A stretch of DNA of 30,342 nt. Origin: CAG-488 sp963625295 (lineage in GTDB: Bacteria > Bacillota > Clostridia > Oscillospirales > Acutalibacteraceae). Positions 1-8,176 of the stretch are shown here, in pieces; the stretch's first letter is position 1; the number at the start of each line of letters is the position of its first letter. The translations under genes and the position numbers were made by a program. The notes beneath the pieces are model-generated. The model searched no databases and was not told where the DNA came from. It saw nothing but the letters and a program-made list of their open reading frames with translations. Where the stretch lies: the NCBI GenBank assembly GCA_963625295.1, contig CAVFTC010000019.1, positions 1 to 30,342 of the forward strand, in the 5' to 3' direction.

Positions 1-139
1 TTGAAGGCTTTAACAACAAAATTAAAGTCGCTAAAAGAATTGGTTACGGTTATCGCGATGATGACTTCTTCTTCCTGCTGGTTAAGTTTATTTCCTTACC
101 TGCTGTTAGGTTCCATTCCCCTTAAATCCGTGATGAACC
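1..139 (+). mobile_element. 3' end of an ISL3-like insertion sequence (transposase C-terminus plus probable terminal inverted repeat)
   Basis: Reading from base 3, an open frame runs off the left edge and stops at 123-125. Its product starts EGFNNKIKVAKRIGYGYRD and continues for 40 residues in all. The E-G-x-N-N-K-I-K-x-x-K-R-x-x-Y-G-Y/F-R pattern is the C-terminal signature I know from ISL3-family DDE transposases. Just after the stop, 124-139 reads on the minus strand as GGTTCATCACGGATTT, which is where the terminal inverted repeat should lie, so the element probably ends near 139. The rest of the element is outside the window, so family assignment rests on this short stretch only. The frame overlaps the 3' end of the convergent phospholipase-like gene. 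Confidence 0.6.
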
Positions 140-1280
140 ATTTTTTTACAATACTGACCGTATATCCGCCGTCAAAGGTTACGGTGCGCTCTGCTTTGGA
201 CATATCTGCTTTCGGGGGATAGTCGGTTGAAACGATTTGGGCACCGCTGTTGAGGGCGATGGTTGAGTCAGATTCATTGTATGAGCCGAAATTGTCCGAT
301 CTTGTTCTTACAATGAGATTTTTCTCGAGAACCTCCTCGGCCTGAACCTGAATATCGCTTGCCTTGTTGATCAGCAGGAACGAAGCATAGTCCTTATCTC
401 GGCTGTCGTAGCGCAGCATCGGGAACATAGCCTGAGTTTTTATTGAGGTGTCCTGCTCAATATATTTGTCCGTCACGGTCGTGTCATGAAGCAGAAGCAT
501 AACATGACCTCTTGTTTCGCTGAGGGTCATCCAGTCATCAGCCTCACGCATTTCCTTAAATGAGGAATATTCGCCTATCATATCGGCAGGGGTTATGAGT
601 GTGTCGCTGAAAATTTCTTTCGCCTGTTCGCCAAGCTCGTTGGCGTATTTACACTTGAAATAACGCATATTTTTTTCGGGTATAAAGTCTTTTTTCGGCT
701 CGATTATTATCGTTATCGGGAGGTGATTGGGGTTTGCGTCCGACCAAAGCTTGATCTCCTTGAGCGCAAGCGCAAAATCATAGCAATGCGTCGGCATATC
801 AAGAACCGGAGCATGAGTGCAAACAAAGCTTACTTTGCCGTCCTTGACAACCGTTTCGACATCAAGCTCTATGCTTCTGATTCCGAGATTGAATTGATCG
901 GTAAGATAGTCCGAGGAGAAGGTCGCTTTATCCGCTTTGACAAGCCCGAAGGTTACGGTCGAAGCGTTTTGAAAGAGCTTTTGCCTTGCCGGAACGCACT
1001 CCTTTTGATAACTGTTGTGAGTGCCGAGAAACGAAACCTCGTTGAATTTAACGCCGTCGGCACAAGCCTTATCGAGGTCAAAATTGCAGAATGAATTTTC
1101 ATCGACCTTGGTGTAATTTCCGCTCTTGTAGTCCTTTTCGAGCTGTTCAATGCGGTCAAGCTGCTCCTGAATATCAATTTGCTTTTGCTCCTGAACCTGT
1201 TTTATCATAGCGGGATATGTAAAAATAAAGCAGAGAATGAGGGAAAGAAGTGCGTAAATATATTTCGTGATATGTTTCAT
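96..1280 (-). CDS. Membrane-anchored PI-PLC-like phosphodiesterase (Ca2+-dependent PI-PLC-C1 type)
   Basis: The 394-residue product has an uncleaved signal anchor at about residues 8-24, a short Gln/Glu-rich coiled-coil stretch (25-52), then a PLC-like TIM-barrel phosphodiesterase domain facing outside. The first catalytic His is H88 in FLGTHNSY, acidic metal ligands are E138/D140 in GIRSIELDVE, and the second His is H156 in FVCTHAP; a late VSTDYP motif also fits the Ca2+-dependent PI-PLC-C1 family. Such enzymes cleave phosphoinositides or related phosphodiesters; the substrate here is inferred. The ATG at 1280 is preferred over TTG at 1286 because AAGGA (1290-1294) is 9 nt from the ATG and only 3 nt from the TTG. 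It follows secA by 62 bp on the same strand. The last 14 or so residues appear to be encoded by the end of an insertion sequence, so the native C-terminus is probably lost. Confidence 0.75.
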   Translation of the reverse strand: MKHITKYIYALLSLILCFIFTYPAMIKQVQEQKQIDIQEQLDRIEQLEKDYKSGNYTKVDENSFCNFDLDKACADGVKFNEVSFLGTHNSYQKECVPARQKLFQNASTVTFGLVKADKATFSSDYLTDQFNLGIRSIELDVETVVKDGKVSFVCTHAPVLDMPTHCYDFALALKEIKLWSDANPNHLPITIIIEPKKDFIPEKNMRYFKCKYANELGEQAKEIFSDTLITPADMIGEYSSFKEMREADDWMTLSETRGHVMLLLHDTTVTDKYIEQDTSIKTQAMFPMLRYDSRDKDYASFLLINKASDIQVQAEEVLEKNLIVRTRSDNFGSYNESDSTIALNSGAQIVSTDYPPKADMSKAERTVTFDGGYTVSIVKKWFITDLRGMEPNSR

Positions 1281-1300
1281 TGTCAACAGTCCTTCGCTTA

Positions 1301-1334
1301 AGGCAATACCGCACGATTGGGGCGTGCGGTATTG
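1301..1334. repeat. Solo palindromic copy of a MITE-like end
   Basis: The hairpin has arms AATACCGCACG (1305-1315) and CGTGCGGTATT (1323-1333) around a 7-nt loop, and it is preceded by TTAAGGC. The first 27 or so bases match, with transitions, the left end of the larger element at 13018-13144. It lies between secA and the PI-PLC-like gene and has no good T-run on the minus strand, so it is more likely a repeat remnant than a dedicated secA terminator, though the hairpin may still affect transcription. Confidence 0.65.
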
Positions 1335-1342
1335 TGATGTTT

Positions 1343-4084
1343 TTATTTACCGTGGTTTGCAGGATTGCCGCAGCATTTTTTATATTTCTTTCCGCTTCCG
1401 CAGGGGCAGGGATCGTTCGGACCGGGTGCGGTCTTTTTGCGCACGGTTCTGCCTTTTTCGCTGCCGTCGGAAGCGCCGCTCTCGCTTGTAACCTTAGCGG
1501 CCTGCTCACGCTTTGTGTCCTCCTCGCTTCTGATGCGAACGGTGAGCATCTGACGGACTGTGTTCTCACGAATTGAATTGCTCATTTCGTCAAACATGTC
1601 ATAGCTTTCCATTCTGTATGCAACAACGGGATCCTGGTTGCCGTAAGCACGCAGATTGATACCTCTCTTGAGCTCCTCCATTGCGTCGATGTGATCCATC
1701 CAGAAGGTGTCAACATTTCTGAGAAGAATCATGTGCTCAAGACTTCTCATAATCTCGGGTGTGAACTCCTCTTCACGGGCTTCGTAACGCTCATGACCCC
1801 GTTCGATAAGCATTTCTCTTGCTTCGTCACGGTCAAATGCGTCAACATCGTCAAAGTCGTCCGGCTCGGTTATCCAACCGAGGTACTTTTCTTTAAGTCC
1901 CGCAATATTCCACTCATGCTTCGGGAGAGCCGACGCACAGTAGAAGTCGATAGATTCGGTTACGGATTCGTCGAGCATCTTGAGAATTGAAGCCTTGAGA
2001 TCCTCGCCGTCAAGAACTCGGTTGCGCTGCTCGTAAATAAGCTCTCTCTGGCGGTTCATAACATCGTCATACTGGAGGACATTTTTACGGATTGCAAAGT
2101 TCTGAGACTCCTTCTTCTTCTGAGCGGATTCGATTGAGCGTGAAACCATCTTTGAGTCGATGGGCATATTTTCGTCTGCGCCGAGGGTATTCATAACGCC
2201 CTGGAGCCTTTCACCGCCGAAGAGACGCATAAGGTCATCCTCCAGCGAGAGATAGAAGCGGCTTTCACCGGGGTCGCCCTGACGGCCCGAACGACCTCTC
2301 AACTGGTTGTCGATTCGACGGGAATCGTGGCGTTCCGTGCCGATAATATAAAGTCCGCCGGCTTCACGAACCTTCTCTGCCTCGTCCTTAATGGAATCCT
2401 TGAAGGAGCTTTCAAGCTCTGCGTATTCTTTTCTTGCATTGATGATTTCTTCATCGTCCGTTTCGGCAAAGCCCGTTGCTTCAACGATCATTTCCTCGGA
2501 ATAGCCCTTGCGGCGCATGGCTGCCTTTGCAAGGAACTCGGAGTTACCGCCGAGCATGATATCGGTACCACGACCGGCCATATTGGTGGCGATTGTAACT
2601 GCGCCGAACTTACCTGCCTGAGCGACGATTTCGGCTTCCTTATCGTGGAACTTGGCGTTGAGAACCTCATGCTTGATTCCTCTTGATTTGAGAAGCTTGG
2701 AAAGAATCTCTGATTTTTCGATCGAAACAGTACCGACAAGCACCGGCTGACCCTTTTCGTGACATTCAAGAACCTGATTGATGAGCGCATTGTATTTTGC
2801 GGCTTCTGTTTTGTAAACAAGGTCATGATTGTCAATACGGATCATCGGCTTGTTGGTCGGGATTTCAACAACATCAAGAGAATAAATCTCCTGGAATTCC
2901 TGACTTTCCGTCATAGCCGTACCGGTCATACCGGAAAGCTTTTTGTAAAGACGGAAATAGTTCTGGAAGGTGATGGTTGCAAGAGTTTTGCTCTCGTGCT
3001 CGACCTTAACGCCTTCCTTGGCTTCGATCGCCTGATGAAGTCCTTCGTTATATCGTCTGCCGAGCATGATACGACCCGTGAATTCATCGACGATGAGAAC
3101 CTGATTGTCCTTAACAACATAGTCGATGTCACGGCGCATAACGCCTACGGCTTTGATTGCCTGATTGATGTGGTGGAGGAGGGTCATGTTCTCTGCGTCC
3201 ATAAGGTTTTCGACATTGAAATATGCCTCGGCCTTTGCGATACCGCTCTTGGTGAGAGATGCGCTTCTTGCCTTTTCGTCAACGATATAGTCGCCGTCGG
3301 CTACATCCTCGGCATTCTGCTTGGAGTCAATCTCCTTAACGACTGCCTTTGTAAGGGTGAGAACGAAGCTGTTGGCAAGGGTATAAAGCTCGGTTGAACG
3401 GTCGCCTCGACCAGAAATAATAAGCGGAGTACGAGCCTCATCAATAAGGATAGAGTCAACCTCATCGACGATGGCAAAATTGTGACCTCTCTGAACCTTG
3501 TTCTCCTTGTAGGGAACCATGTTGTCACGAAGATAGTCGAAGCCCATCTCATTGTTCGTTCCGTAGGTTATGTCTGCGGCGTAAGCGGCCTTGCGCTCGT
3601 CATTGTCAAGCCCGTGAACGATAAGTCCGACCTTAAGACCCATGAATTTGTAAAGCTTGCCCATCCACTCGGAGTCACGGCGCGCAAGGTAATCGTTGAC
3701 TGTAACGATATGAACGCCGTCGCCGGAAAGGGCGTTGAGGTAGGCGGGGAGGGTAGCGACAAGAGTTTTACCTTCACCTGTTTTCATTTCGGCGATGCGT
3801 CCCTGATGCAGGACGATGCCGCCGATGATCTGAACCGGGAAATGCTTCATGCCAAGCACACGCCACGAAGCCTCACGGCAGGCGGCGAAGGCCTCGGGAA
3901 GAATATCGTCGAGCGTTTCTCCGTTTGCAAGCCTTTCCTTGAATTCGGGAGTTTTTGCCTGAAGCTCCTTGTCGGTGAGCATGGAATACTCCTCCTCAAG
4001 GTCAAGAACCTTATTTTTTATCGGGACTACTCGCTTGACTTCCTTAGCGGAATAATCTCCGAAGATTTTTTTAAGAAGACCCAT
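1343..4084 (-). CDS. secA: Preprotein translocase ATPase SecA
   Basis: SecA is the motor that pushes unfolded preproteins through SecYEG, using ATP at the inner face of the membrane. At 913 residues it has the full family layout: nucleotide-binding domain with Walker A around residues 101-108 (KTGEGKTL) after the Q-motif region, a Walker B region containing VDEVDSILIDEARTPLI, the preprotein cross-linking domain, the second ATPase lobe with TNMAGRGTDIMLGG and QLRGRSGRQGDPG, then the helical wing and scaffold. The C-terminus ends in a zinc-binding tail with C893, C895, C904 and C905, which in other bacteria contacts SecB or lipids. The start ATG has AAAGGA upstream. A promoter is visible 181 bp upstream, overlapping the end of the dCMP deaminase gene, so secA can be transcribed independently. 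Confidence 0.97.
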   Translation of the reverse strand: MGLLKKIFGDYSAKEVKRVVPIKNKVLDLEEEYSMLTDKELQAKTPEFKERLANGETLDDILPEAFAACREASWRVLGMKHFPVQIIGGIVLHQGRIAEMKTGEGKTLVATLPAYLNALSGDGVHIVTVNDYLARRDSEWMGKLYKFMGLKVGLIVHGLDNDERKAAYAADITYGTNNEMGFDYLRDNMVPYKENKVQRGHNFAIVDEVDSILIDEARTPLIISGRGDRSTELYTLANSFVLTLTKAVVKEIDSKQNAEDVADGDYIVDEKARSASLTKSGIAKAEAYFNVENLMDAENMTLLHHINQAIKAVGVMRRDIDYVVKDNQVLIVDEFTGRIMLGRRYNEGLHQAIEAKEGVKVEHESKTLATITFQNYFRLYKKLSGMTGTAMTESQEFQEIYSLDVVEIPTNKPMIRIDNHDLVYKTEAAKYNALINQVLECHEKGQPVLVGTVSIEKSEILSKLLKSRGIKHEVLNAKFHDKEAEIVAQAGKFGAVTIATNMAGRGTDIMLGGNSEFLAKAAMRRKGYSEEMIVEATGFAETDDEEIINARKEYAELESSFKDSIKDEAEKVREAGGLYIIGTERHDSRRIDNQLRGRSGRQGDPGESRFYLSLEDDLMRLFGGERLQGVMNTLGADENMPIDSKMVSRSIESAQKKKESQNFAIRKNVLQYDDVMNRQRELIYEQRNRVLDGEDLKASILKMLDESVTESIDFYCASALPKHEWNIAGLKEKYLGWITEPDDFDDVDAFDRDEAREMLIERGHERYEAREEEFTPEIMRSLEHMILLRNVDTFWMDHIDAMEELKRGINLRAYGNQDPVVAYRMESYDMFDEMSNSIRENTVRQMLTVRIRSEEDTKREQAAKVTSESGASDGSEKGRTVRKKTAPGPNDPCPCGSGKKYKKCCGNPANHGK

Positions 4085-4162
4085 ATTTTCATTCCTTTCA
4101 GAATTTTAATTTATATTAGTTTCTTCACGGAAGAATGAGGCACAATGCGTAATCTCAAATCA

Positions 4163-4186
4163 AGGCTTCCTCTCAAGGGGAAGGAT
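4163..4186. repeat. Short palindromic repeat (CTTCC...GGAAG family)
   Basis: The palindrome GCTTCCTCTCAAGGGGAAGG sits in the secA leader region. Related palindromes built on CTTCCC-TCAA-GGGAAG occur at 8112, 14127, 21610 and 29800, all between genes. It lacks a T-run in the direction of secA, so I do not call it a terminator. Confidence 0.5.
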
Positions 4187-4264
4187 TGTCAAAAAGGGTT
4201 GAAAGCTGTTGCCAAAGTGCGTTGTTCTCAAATTTTTCGTGAAGAGTCTTATATTAACCTATTT

Positions 4265-4293
4265 AATATATCACAAAAAAGCAAATTATACAA
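4265..4293 (-). promoter_or_regulatory. Probable secA promoter
   Basis: On the minus strand, TTGTAT (4293-4288) and TATATT (4270-4265) are separated by 17 nt. The -35 box touches the stop codon of the dCMP deaminase gene. This leaves a 5' leader of roughly 175 nt before secA, which contains the short palindrome at 4163-4186. Confidence 0.5.
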
Positions 4294-4786
4294 GACTTTC
4301 GTCAAAGTTGATAGTAATTTCTTTGTGCTTGAGATTGAGCTGTATATATTCGACTCCGGCGGCGTCAAACATACGCTTTGAAGCGAGGTTGCCGCTTGTG
4401 CCGTTATATTTGTCGGAAAGATAGAAAACCTTTTTGATGCCGCATTGAATTATTGCCTTTGCGCATTCGTTGCAGGGGAAAAGCGCAACATAGACGCTGC
4501 ACCCGTTCAACGGTGCGCCGGCGTTGTTGAGTATTGCGTTAAGCTCGGCGTGGCAAACATACGGATATTTTGTGTCGTACTCCTTGTCCGCCGCTCTGGC
4601 CCACGGAAAAGCGTCGTCGCTGCAGCCTATCGGGAAGCCGTTGTAGCCGACCGACATGATTTTTTTGTTTTCGTTTACAATGCAGGCTCCGACCTGCGTG
4701 TTAGGATCCTTACTTCTCTTGGCGGCGAGCAGCGCAACGCCCATGAAGTATTCGTCCCACGAGATATAATCCTCTCTTTTTGACAT
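4286..4786 (-). CDS. dCMP deaminase (ComEB-like zinc cytidine/deoxycytidylate deaminase family)
   Basis: The 166-residue product has the complete zinc deaminase signature: H79-A-E81 and P104-C-N-E-C108, giving one His and two Cys ligands plus the proton-shuttling Glu. The early region DPNTQVGACIVN and GYNGFPIG is typical of deoxycytidylate deaminases, which convert dCMP to dUMP and so feed thymidylate synthesis. Length fits the family. It is the last gene of an apparent unit with exodeoxyribonuclease III and an unknown membrane protein (29-bp gap to the latter), linking nucleotide supply with DNA repair. A CMP/dCMP deaminase of slightly different specificity cannot be excluded. Confidence 0.92.
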   Translation of the reverse strand: MSKREDYISWDEYFMGVALLAAKRSKDPNTQVGACIVNENKKIMSVGYNGFPIGCSDDAFPWARAADKEYDTKYPYVCHAELNAILNNAGAPLNGCSVYVALFPCNECAKAIIQCGIKKVFYLSDKYNGTSGNLASKRMFDAAGVEYIQLNLKHKEITINFDESLV

Positions 4787-4815
4787 TGTATTCCCTCCAC
4801 TGTTTGTATTGCCTT

Positions 4816-6090
4816 TTAATCGGCGTCTGTTTTAATTATACGGTTTATCGCAGTGCCGTCCTCGGCAAAATTTGAAACAAGAACGGTTTGATTGCTGAGG
4901 AAGCAGTAGTTGCAGATTCCGCTGTTGAATATATCGCTGTCGGAAATGATTCTTGCACTGTTTTCCTCCGTGTTATAGATTACCATGGCTTGCTTTTCAC
5001 CGTCGCAGAAAACGATGAAATCCTTTCCGCCTGGGGAGGCGATGAAGCCCGAAAGCGAGCTGAAATTCGTTTTTTTGCCCGACAGGGTTTCACCGGTGTA
5101 CATATCGGTGAATTCCGTTGCGGACGGATTGAAGATAAAATGATCGCTGACAAGATAATCGGTGAATTTGCCGTCGAATTCTTTGAGCGGTTCGTCCTTA
5201 TTGCCGTTCTTGACAAGGCTGAAGCCGTCGTCCGTGCTTGCGAAGCAGTAATATGCGCCGTCCTTTTCACGGAACTGATAGGAAGGTGAGTTGACGAATT
5301 CCGTTGATTCCGCTTTTCTGACGCTCCTTGAGCTTTCGACCGACATGAAGTCATAAAGAACCGTTTCGGCATTCGTGTCGTGATATCTTGTTGAGGCGAA
5401 CCAGTCGTATTTGCTCATGCAGTTTACCGAGCTGTCGGTGAATACCGTCCAGTTCTCGTTCTGAGTAGCGTCCTCCTGAACCGTTCTGTCTCTTGAGGAA
5501 ACGATGAGCGTTGCCGTTCCCGAAGCAAGGTCGAATGAATAGATATCCGAATAGGTTTTGTCAACCCTGTATGCGTCCTCGGCGTCCATGTCAAGGAGAA
5601 GCACATAGTCGGTTCGAGCCGAGCTTTCGTAGGAAGCGGGGCAGTCGACAAGACGGGCAAAGATGTAGGAGAAGGTTTTCACGCTGCTGTCCTGCTTGGA
5701 ATTGAAAAGTCCGTAGCCGATCGTGCCGACATCAGTGTCCTCAAGGTAATAGAGGGTCATCGGGACTTTTTGATAGCTGCAGGTTATGCTGATTTCCTTT
5801 GTCCTTATATTTGTGATTTCTACGATCTCCTTGTCGGCATACTTATAATATTTAAAAGTTCCGTCGGGAAAGGCTTCGAAAAAAATATTTTCCTGCTGAG
5901 TTTGAACGAGCGGATAGTCGGATTTGAATTCCGTACTGACCACCGATGAAAGAGGCTCGCCGTGGTCGGTGCCCATTCCGCCGAAAAGCTTGCCGGTGAA
6001 GCTCTTGCTGAAGGTAAGTCCCGTAAAGACGAGGCAAACGGCAAGCACGGCCGAAAGGATTATGATGATTTTTTTGTTTTTCTTTGTCAT
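4816..6090 (-). CDS. Membrane-anchored extracytoplasmic protein of unknown function
   Basis: I do not recognise this 424-residue protein. It starts with a Lys-rich cytoplasmic stub and one hydrophobic segment (about residues 8-27), with no lipobox Cys, so it is probably anchored by an uncleaved signal sequence with the rest outside. The exported part is rich in beta-strand-like patches with recurring short elements such as IYSFDLASGTATLIV, VIYNTEENSARII and EFTDMYTGETL, which resemble the blades of a beta-propeller; this is an impression, not a domain match. It sits 12 bp after the exodeoxyribonuclease III gene and 29 bp before the dCMP deaminase gene, so co-transcription is likely, though the neighbours do not suggest a role. 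Confidence 0.8.
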   Translation of the reverse strand: MTKKNKKIIIILSAVLAVCLVFTGLTFSKSFTGKLFGGMGTDHGEPLSSVVSTEFKSDYPLVQTQQENIFFEAFPDGTFKYYKYADKEIVEITNIRTKEISITCSYQKVPMTLYYLEDTDVGTIGYGLFNSKQDSSVKTFSYIFARLVDCPASYESSARTDYVLLLDMDAEDAYRVDKTYSDIYSFDLASGTATLIVSSRDRTVQEDATQNENWTVFTDSSVNCMSKYDWFASTRYHDTNAETVLYDFMSVESSRSVRKAESTEFVNSPSYQFREKDGAYYCFASTDDGFSLVKNGNKDEPLKEFDGKFTDYLVSDHFIFNPSATEFTDMYTGETLSGKKTNFSSLSGFIASPGGKDFIVFCDGEKQAMVIYNTEENSARIISDSDIFNSGICNYCFLSNQTVLVSNFAEDGTAINRIIKTDAD

Positions 6091-6102
6091 TGAAAGCCCC
6101 TC

Positions 6103-6861
6103 TTATTTTAAAACAAGTTCGACCGGACAGTGATCCGAGCCGTAAATTTCGGAGTGTATTTTCACGCTCTCAAGCCTCGGCTCAAGAGTCTTTGAAACGC
6201 AGAAATAGTCTATGCGCCAGCCTGCGTTCTTTTCCCTTGCCTTGAAGCGGTAAGACCACCAGCTGTAGGCATTTTCAAGGTCGGGATAAAAATAGCGGAA
6301 GGTATCGATAAAGCCTGCGTCGAGCAGCTCACCAAATTTTCCTCTTTCCTCGTCGGAGAAGCCGGCGTTGCCTCGGTTCGATTTTGGATTTTTCAGGTCG
6401 ATCTCATTGTGCGCAACATTGAGGTCACCGCAGAAAACGACGGGCTTTTTCTTTTGAAGCTCCGAGACATAGGCTCTGAAAGCGTCCTCCCATTTCATAC
6501 GGTGGTCGATCCTTTTCAGTCCGTCCTGAGCGTTCGGGACATATTCCGTAATAAAATAGATATCCTCAAATTCAAGCGTGATGAGCCTGCCTTCGGTGTC
6601 AAGCTCCTCAATGCCAAGCCCATAGCTGACATTCAGAGGCTTGTCCTTGGTAAAGACGGCAGTGCCGGAATAGCCCTTCTTTTCGGCATAGCTCCAGTAT
6701 TGATGATAGCCGTCAAGCTCCAGAACGAGCTGACCCTCCTGCATCTTGGTTTCCTGAAGACAGAAAATATCTGCGTCAAGTGTGTTGAAAGCATCCATGA
6801 AGCCCTTCGTCATGCAGGCTCTTATGCCGTTAACATTCCATGAAATGAATTTTTTACTCAA
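6103..6861 (-). CDS. exoA: Exodeoxyribonuclease III / AP endonuclease
   Basis: This cytoplasmic base-excision-repair enzyme cleaves 5' to abasic sites and has 3' repair activity. The 252-residue product shows the whole endonuclease/exonuclease/phosphatase active site: metal-binding E37 in LQETKMQ, Y107, D146 and N148 in GDLNVAHNEIDL, and the terminal S-D243-H244 motif in YGSDHCPVEL. The N-terminus KFISWNVNGIRAC is classic for ExoA/XthA. The start is a TTG with GGTGG seven bases upstream; there is no suitable ATG before the conserved N-terminus. It is the first gene of a unit with the unknown membrane protein and dCMP deaminase. Confidence 0.95.
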   Translation of the reverse strand: MSKKFISWNVNGIRACMTKGFMDAFNTLDADIFCLQETKMQEGQLVLELDGYHQYWSYAEKKGYSGTAVFTKDKPLNVSYGLGIEELDTEGRLITLEFEDIYFITEYVPNAQDGLKRIDHRMKWEDAFRAYVSELQKKKPVVFCGDLNVAHNEIDLKNPKSNRGNAGFSDEERGKFGELLDAGFIDTFRYFYPDLENAYSWWSYRFKAREKNAGWRIDYFCVSKTLEPRLESVKIHSEIYGSDHCPVELVLK

Positions 6862-6921
6862 ATAAACACCACCAAAACAGATCTTAGAGCTTAGATCGGG
6901 TTATATTTACAAACAAACGAT

Positions 6922-6927
6922 ATTATA
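6922..6927 (-). promoter_or_regulatory. Probable -10 box for the exoA unit
   Basis: TATAAT on the minus strand, about 60 bp before the exoA start, lies in a very AT-rich divergent region (6900-7060). I see no good -35 box, so this is a moderate call. Confidence 0.4.
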
Positions 6928-7030
6928 ACATACAAATAAATAAAAATCTATGAAAAAGATATGAATTTTAAAGGATAGATAAAAAATTTTTAAAAAATGT
7001 ATAAATATACTGGATTTTATTTTAATCATG

Positions 7031-7039
7031 TGATATAAT
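7031..7039 (+). promoter_or_regulatory. Extended -10 promoter for the secreted protein gene
   Basis: TGATATAAT is a TGnTATAAT extended -10 element, 55 bp before the start codon at 7094. The -35 region is poor, as is usual for extended -10 promoters. A TTGACA at 7052 lies downstream of it and lacks a matching -10 box. Confidence 0.5.
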
Positions 7040-7093
7040 GCGTATGTCTTTTGACAGAAATTGAAGAATTTAAAAGATTGGGGTAAGTAACTT

Positions 7094-8095
7094 ATGAAAA
7101 AAACAGTTATCCAATGCGTGACTGCGCTGCTTTGCGTTATTGCAGTTTCGGTCACATCGGTAATCAGCATCGGCAAGATCAGCACGGCTAAGGTAGACGC
7201 AGCCAAGGCTGCTGCATCTAATTCCTCCGCAAGCGGCAGCGTTGATCCTTCGGGAGAGCCATCGGCAGATCCTGCAGTTGATCCGGCGGCAGATCCGGCA
7301 GCAGACGCTTCCGTAACAGATCCGTCAAATGCGGACGCTAATGCAACCACAGACGCCAACGCAAGCACAAACGCAAGCTCAGGTTCATCAAGCGGCTCAT
7401 CTTCAAACGGCAGCTCTTCAACGAGCAGCACTGCTTCCAAGGTTCCTTCGTCAACAGCCGATATCGTTGCATATTACAATGCAGCCGTTAACAAGGCAGT
7501 TAACTCCAAGGCAGGCTTCTCAAAGAAGAGAACAACATCTCTGAGCAACCTTGAGGGCGGCGCACTCCTTAAGATGCCAATCGTTATCGAAACAGTTAAC
7601 GATTTCCTCGGAGTAGGTACAACCGAATATAAGAACACAAAGGGCAAGGTCGGCGAGATCTCCAAGGCTTCTCTTACTGCAGCCGATGTCAGCTCCGCAA
7701 CCTGCAAGCAGAGCGGCGACAACTATGTCATCACAATGACTCTCAAGAACGGCACAAGCAAGGCAAGCGCATCGAGCAAGAGCGACACGACAGCTCTCGG
7801 CAGAACCGGTCTTTACTCCGGCACAGGCGACAAGACTGCTTTTGACTACAAGAACGCTGCTAATATCCATGCAGGTATCAACAATGCCGACGGCGCATCC
7901 GTTGAGTCCGTAACCGAGAACAACAAGAACATCAAGGTTACAGCTACGGTAAACTCCAAGACAGGCAACATTGTTTCTCTCAATGTATCCTACGATTGGG
8001 ATGTTTCAATGACAAATGTTAAGTATGTTGTTACAATCAAGTCTGCAACCGGCGATGCTAAGACAGCAGTTGAGTTCTCAGGCTTCACATTCTGA
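7094..8095 (+). CDS. Secreted or membrane-anchored protein with low-complexity linker, function unknown
   Basis: The 333-residue product starts with a hydrophobic export segment (about residues 5-27). A long Ser/Ala/Asp/Pro/Thr-rich linker follows (about 35-115), containing repeated A-D-P-A units and Ser-Gly runs that look like a wall-spanning stalk. The folded C-terminal part (about 118-333) begins with STADIVAYYNAAVNKAVNS and ends in alternating beta-strand patterns (VTATVNSKTGNIVSLNVSY, YVVTIKSATGDAKTAVEFSG). I know no named domain for it. No lipobox or LPXTG motif is visible. It is monocistronic: extended -10 promoter before it, intrinsic terminator after it. Confidence 0.8.
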   Translation: MKKTVIQCVTALLCVIAVSVTSVISIGKISTAKVDAAKAAASNSSASGSVDPSGEPSADPAVDPAADPAADASVTDPSNADANATTDANASTNASSGSSSGSSSNGSSSTSSTASKVPSSTADIVAYYNAAVNKAVNSKAGFSKKRTTSLSNLEGGALLKMPIVIETVNDFLGVGTTEYKNTKGKVGEISKASLTAADVSSATCKQSGDNYVITMTLKNGTSKASASSKSDTTALGRTGLYSGTGDKTAFDYKNAANIHAGINNADGASVESVTENNKNIKVTATVNSKTGNIVSLNVSYDWDVSMTNVKYVVTIKSATGDAKTAVEFSGFTF

Positions 8096-8111
8096 TAAAA
8101 TTGTATTTATG

Positions 8112-8143
8112 GCCTTCCTCTCAAAAAGGGGAAGGCTTTTGTT
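8112..8143 (+). terminator. Intrinsic terminator after the secreted protein gene
   Basis: GCCTTCC and GGAAGGC form the stem, followed by TTTTGTTT. The hairpin belongs to the same CTTCC/GGAAG palindrome family seen elsewhere in the window. Confidence 0.75.
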
Positions 8144-8176
8144 TGCTATACAATATCAATTTTTTTGTTAAAATTC

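Noticed and set aside
2759..3397. 212-residue plus-strand frame within secA
   Set aside because: Shadow of a conserved secA region with no promoter or ribosome site.
6907..7440. 177-residue minus-strand frame opposite the secreted protein
   Set aside because: Low-complexity mirror of the Ala/Asp linker that runs on into the AT-rich promoter region.
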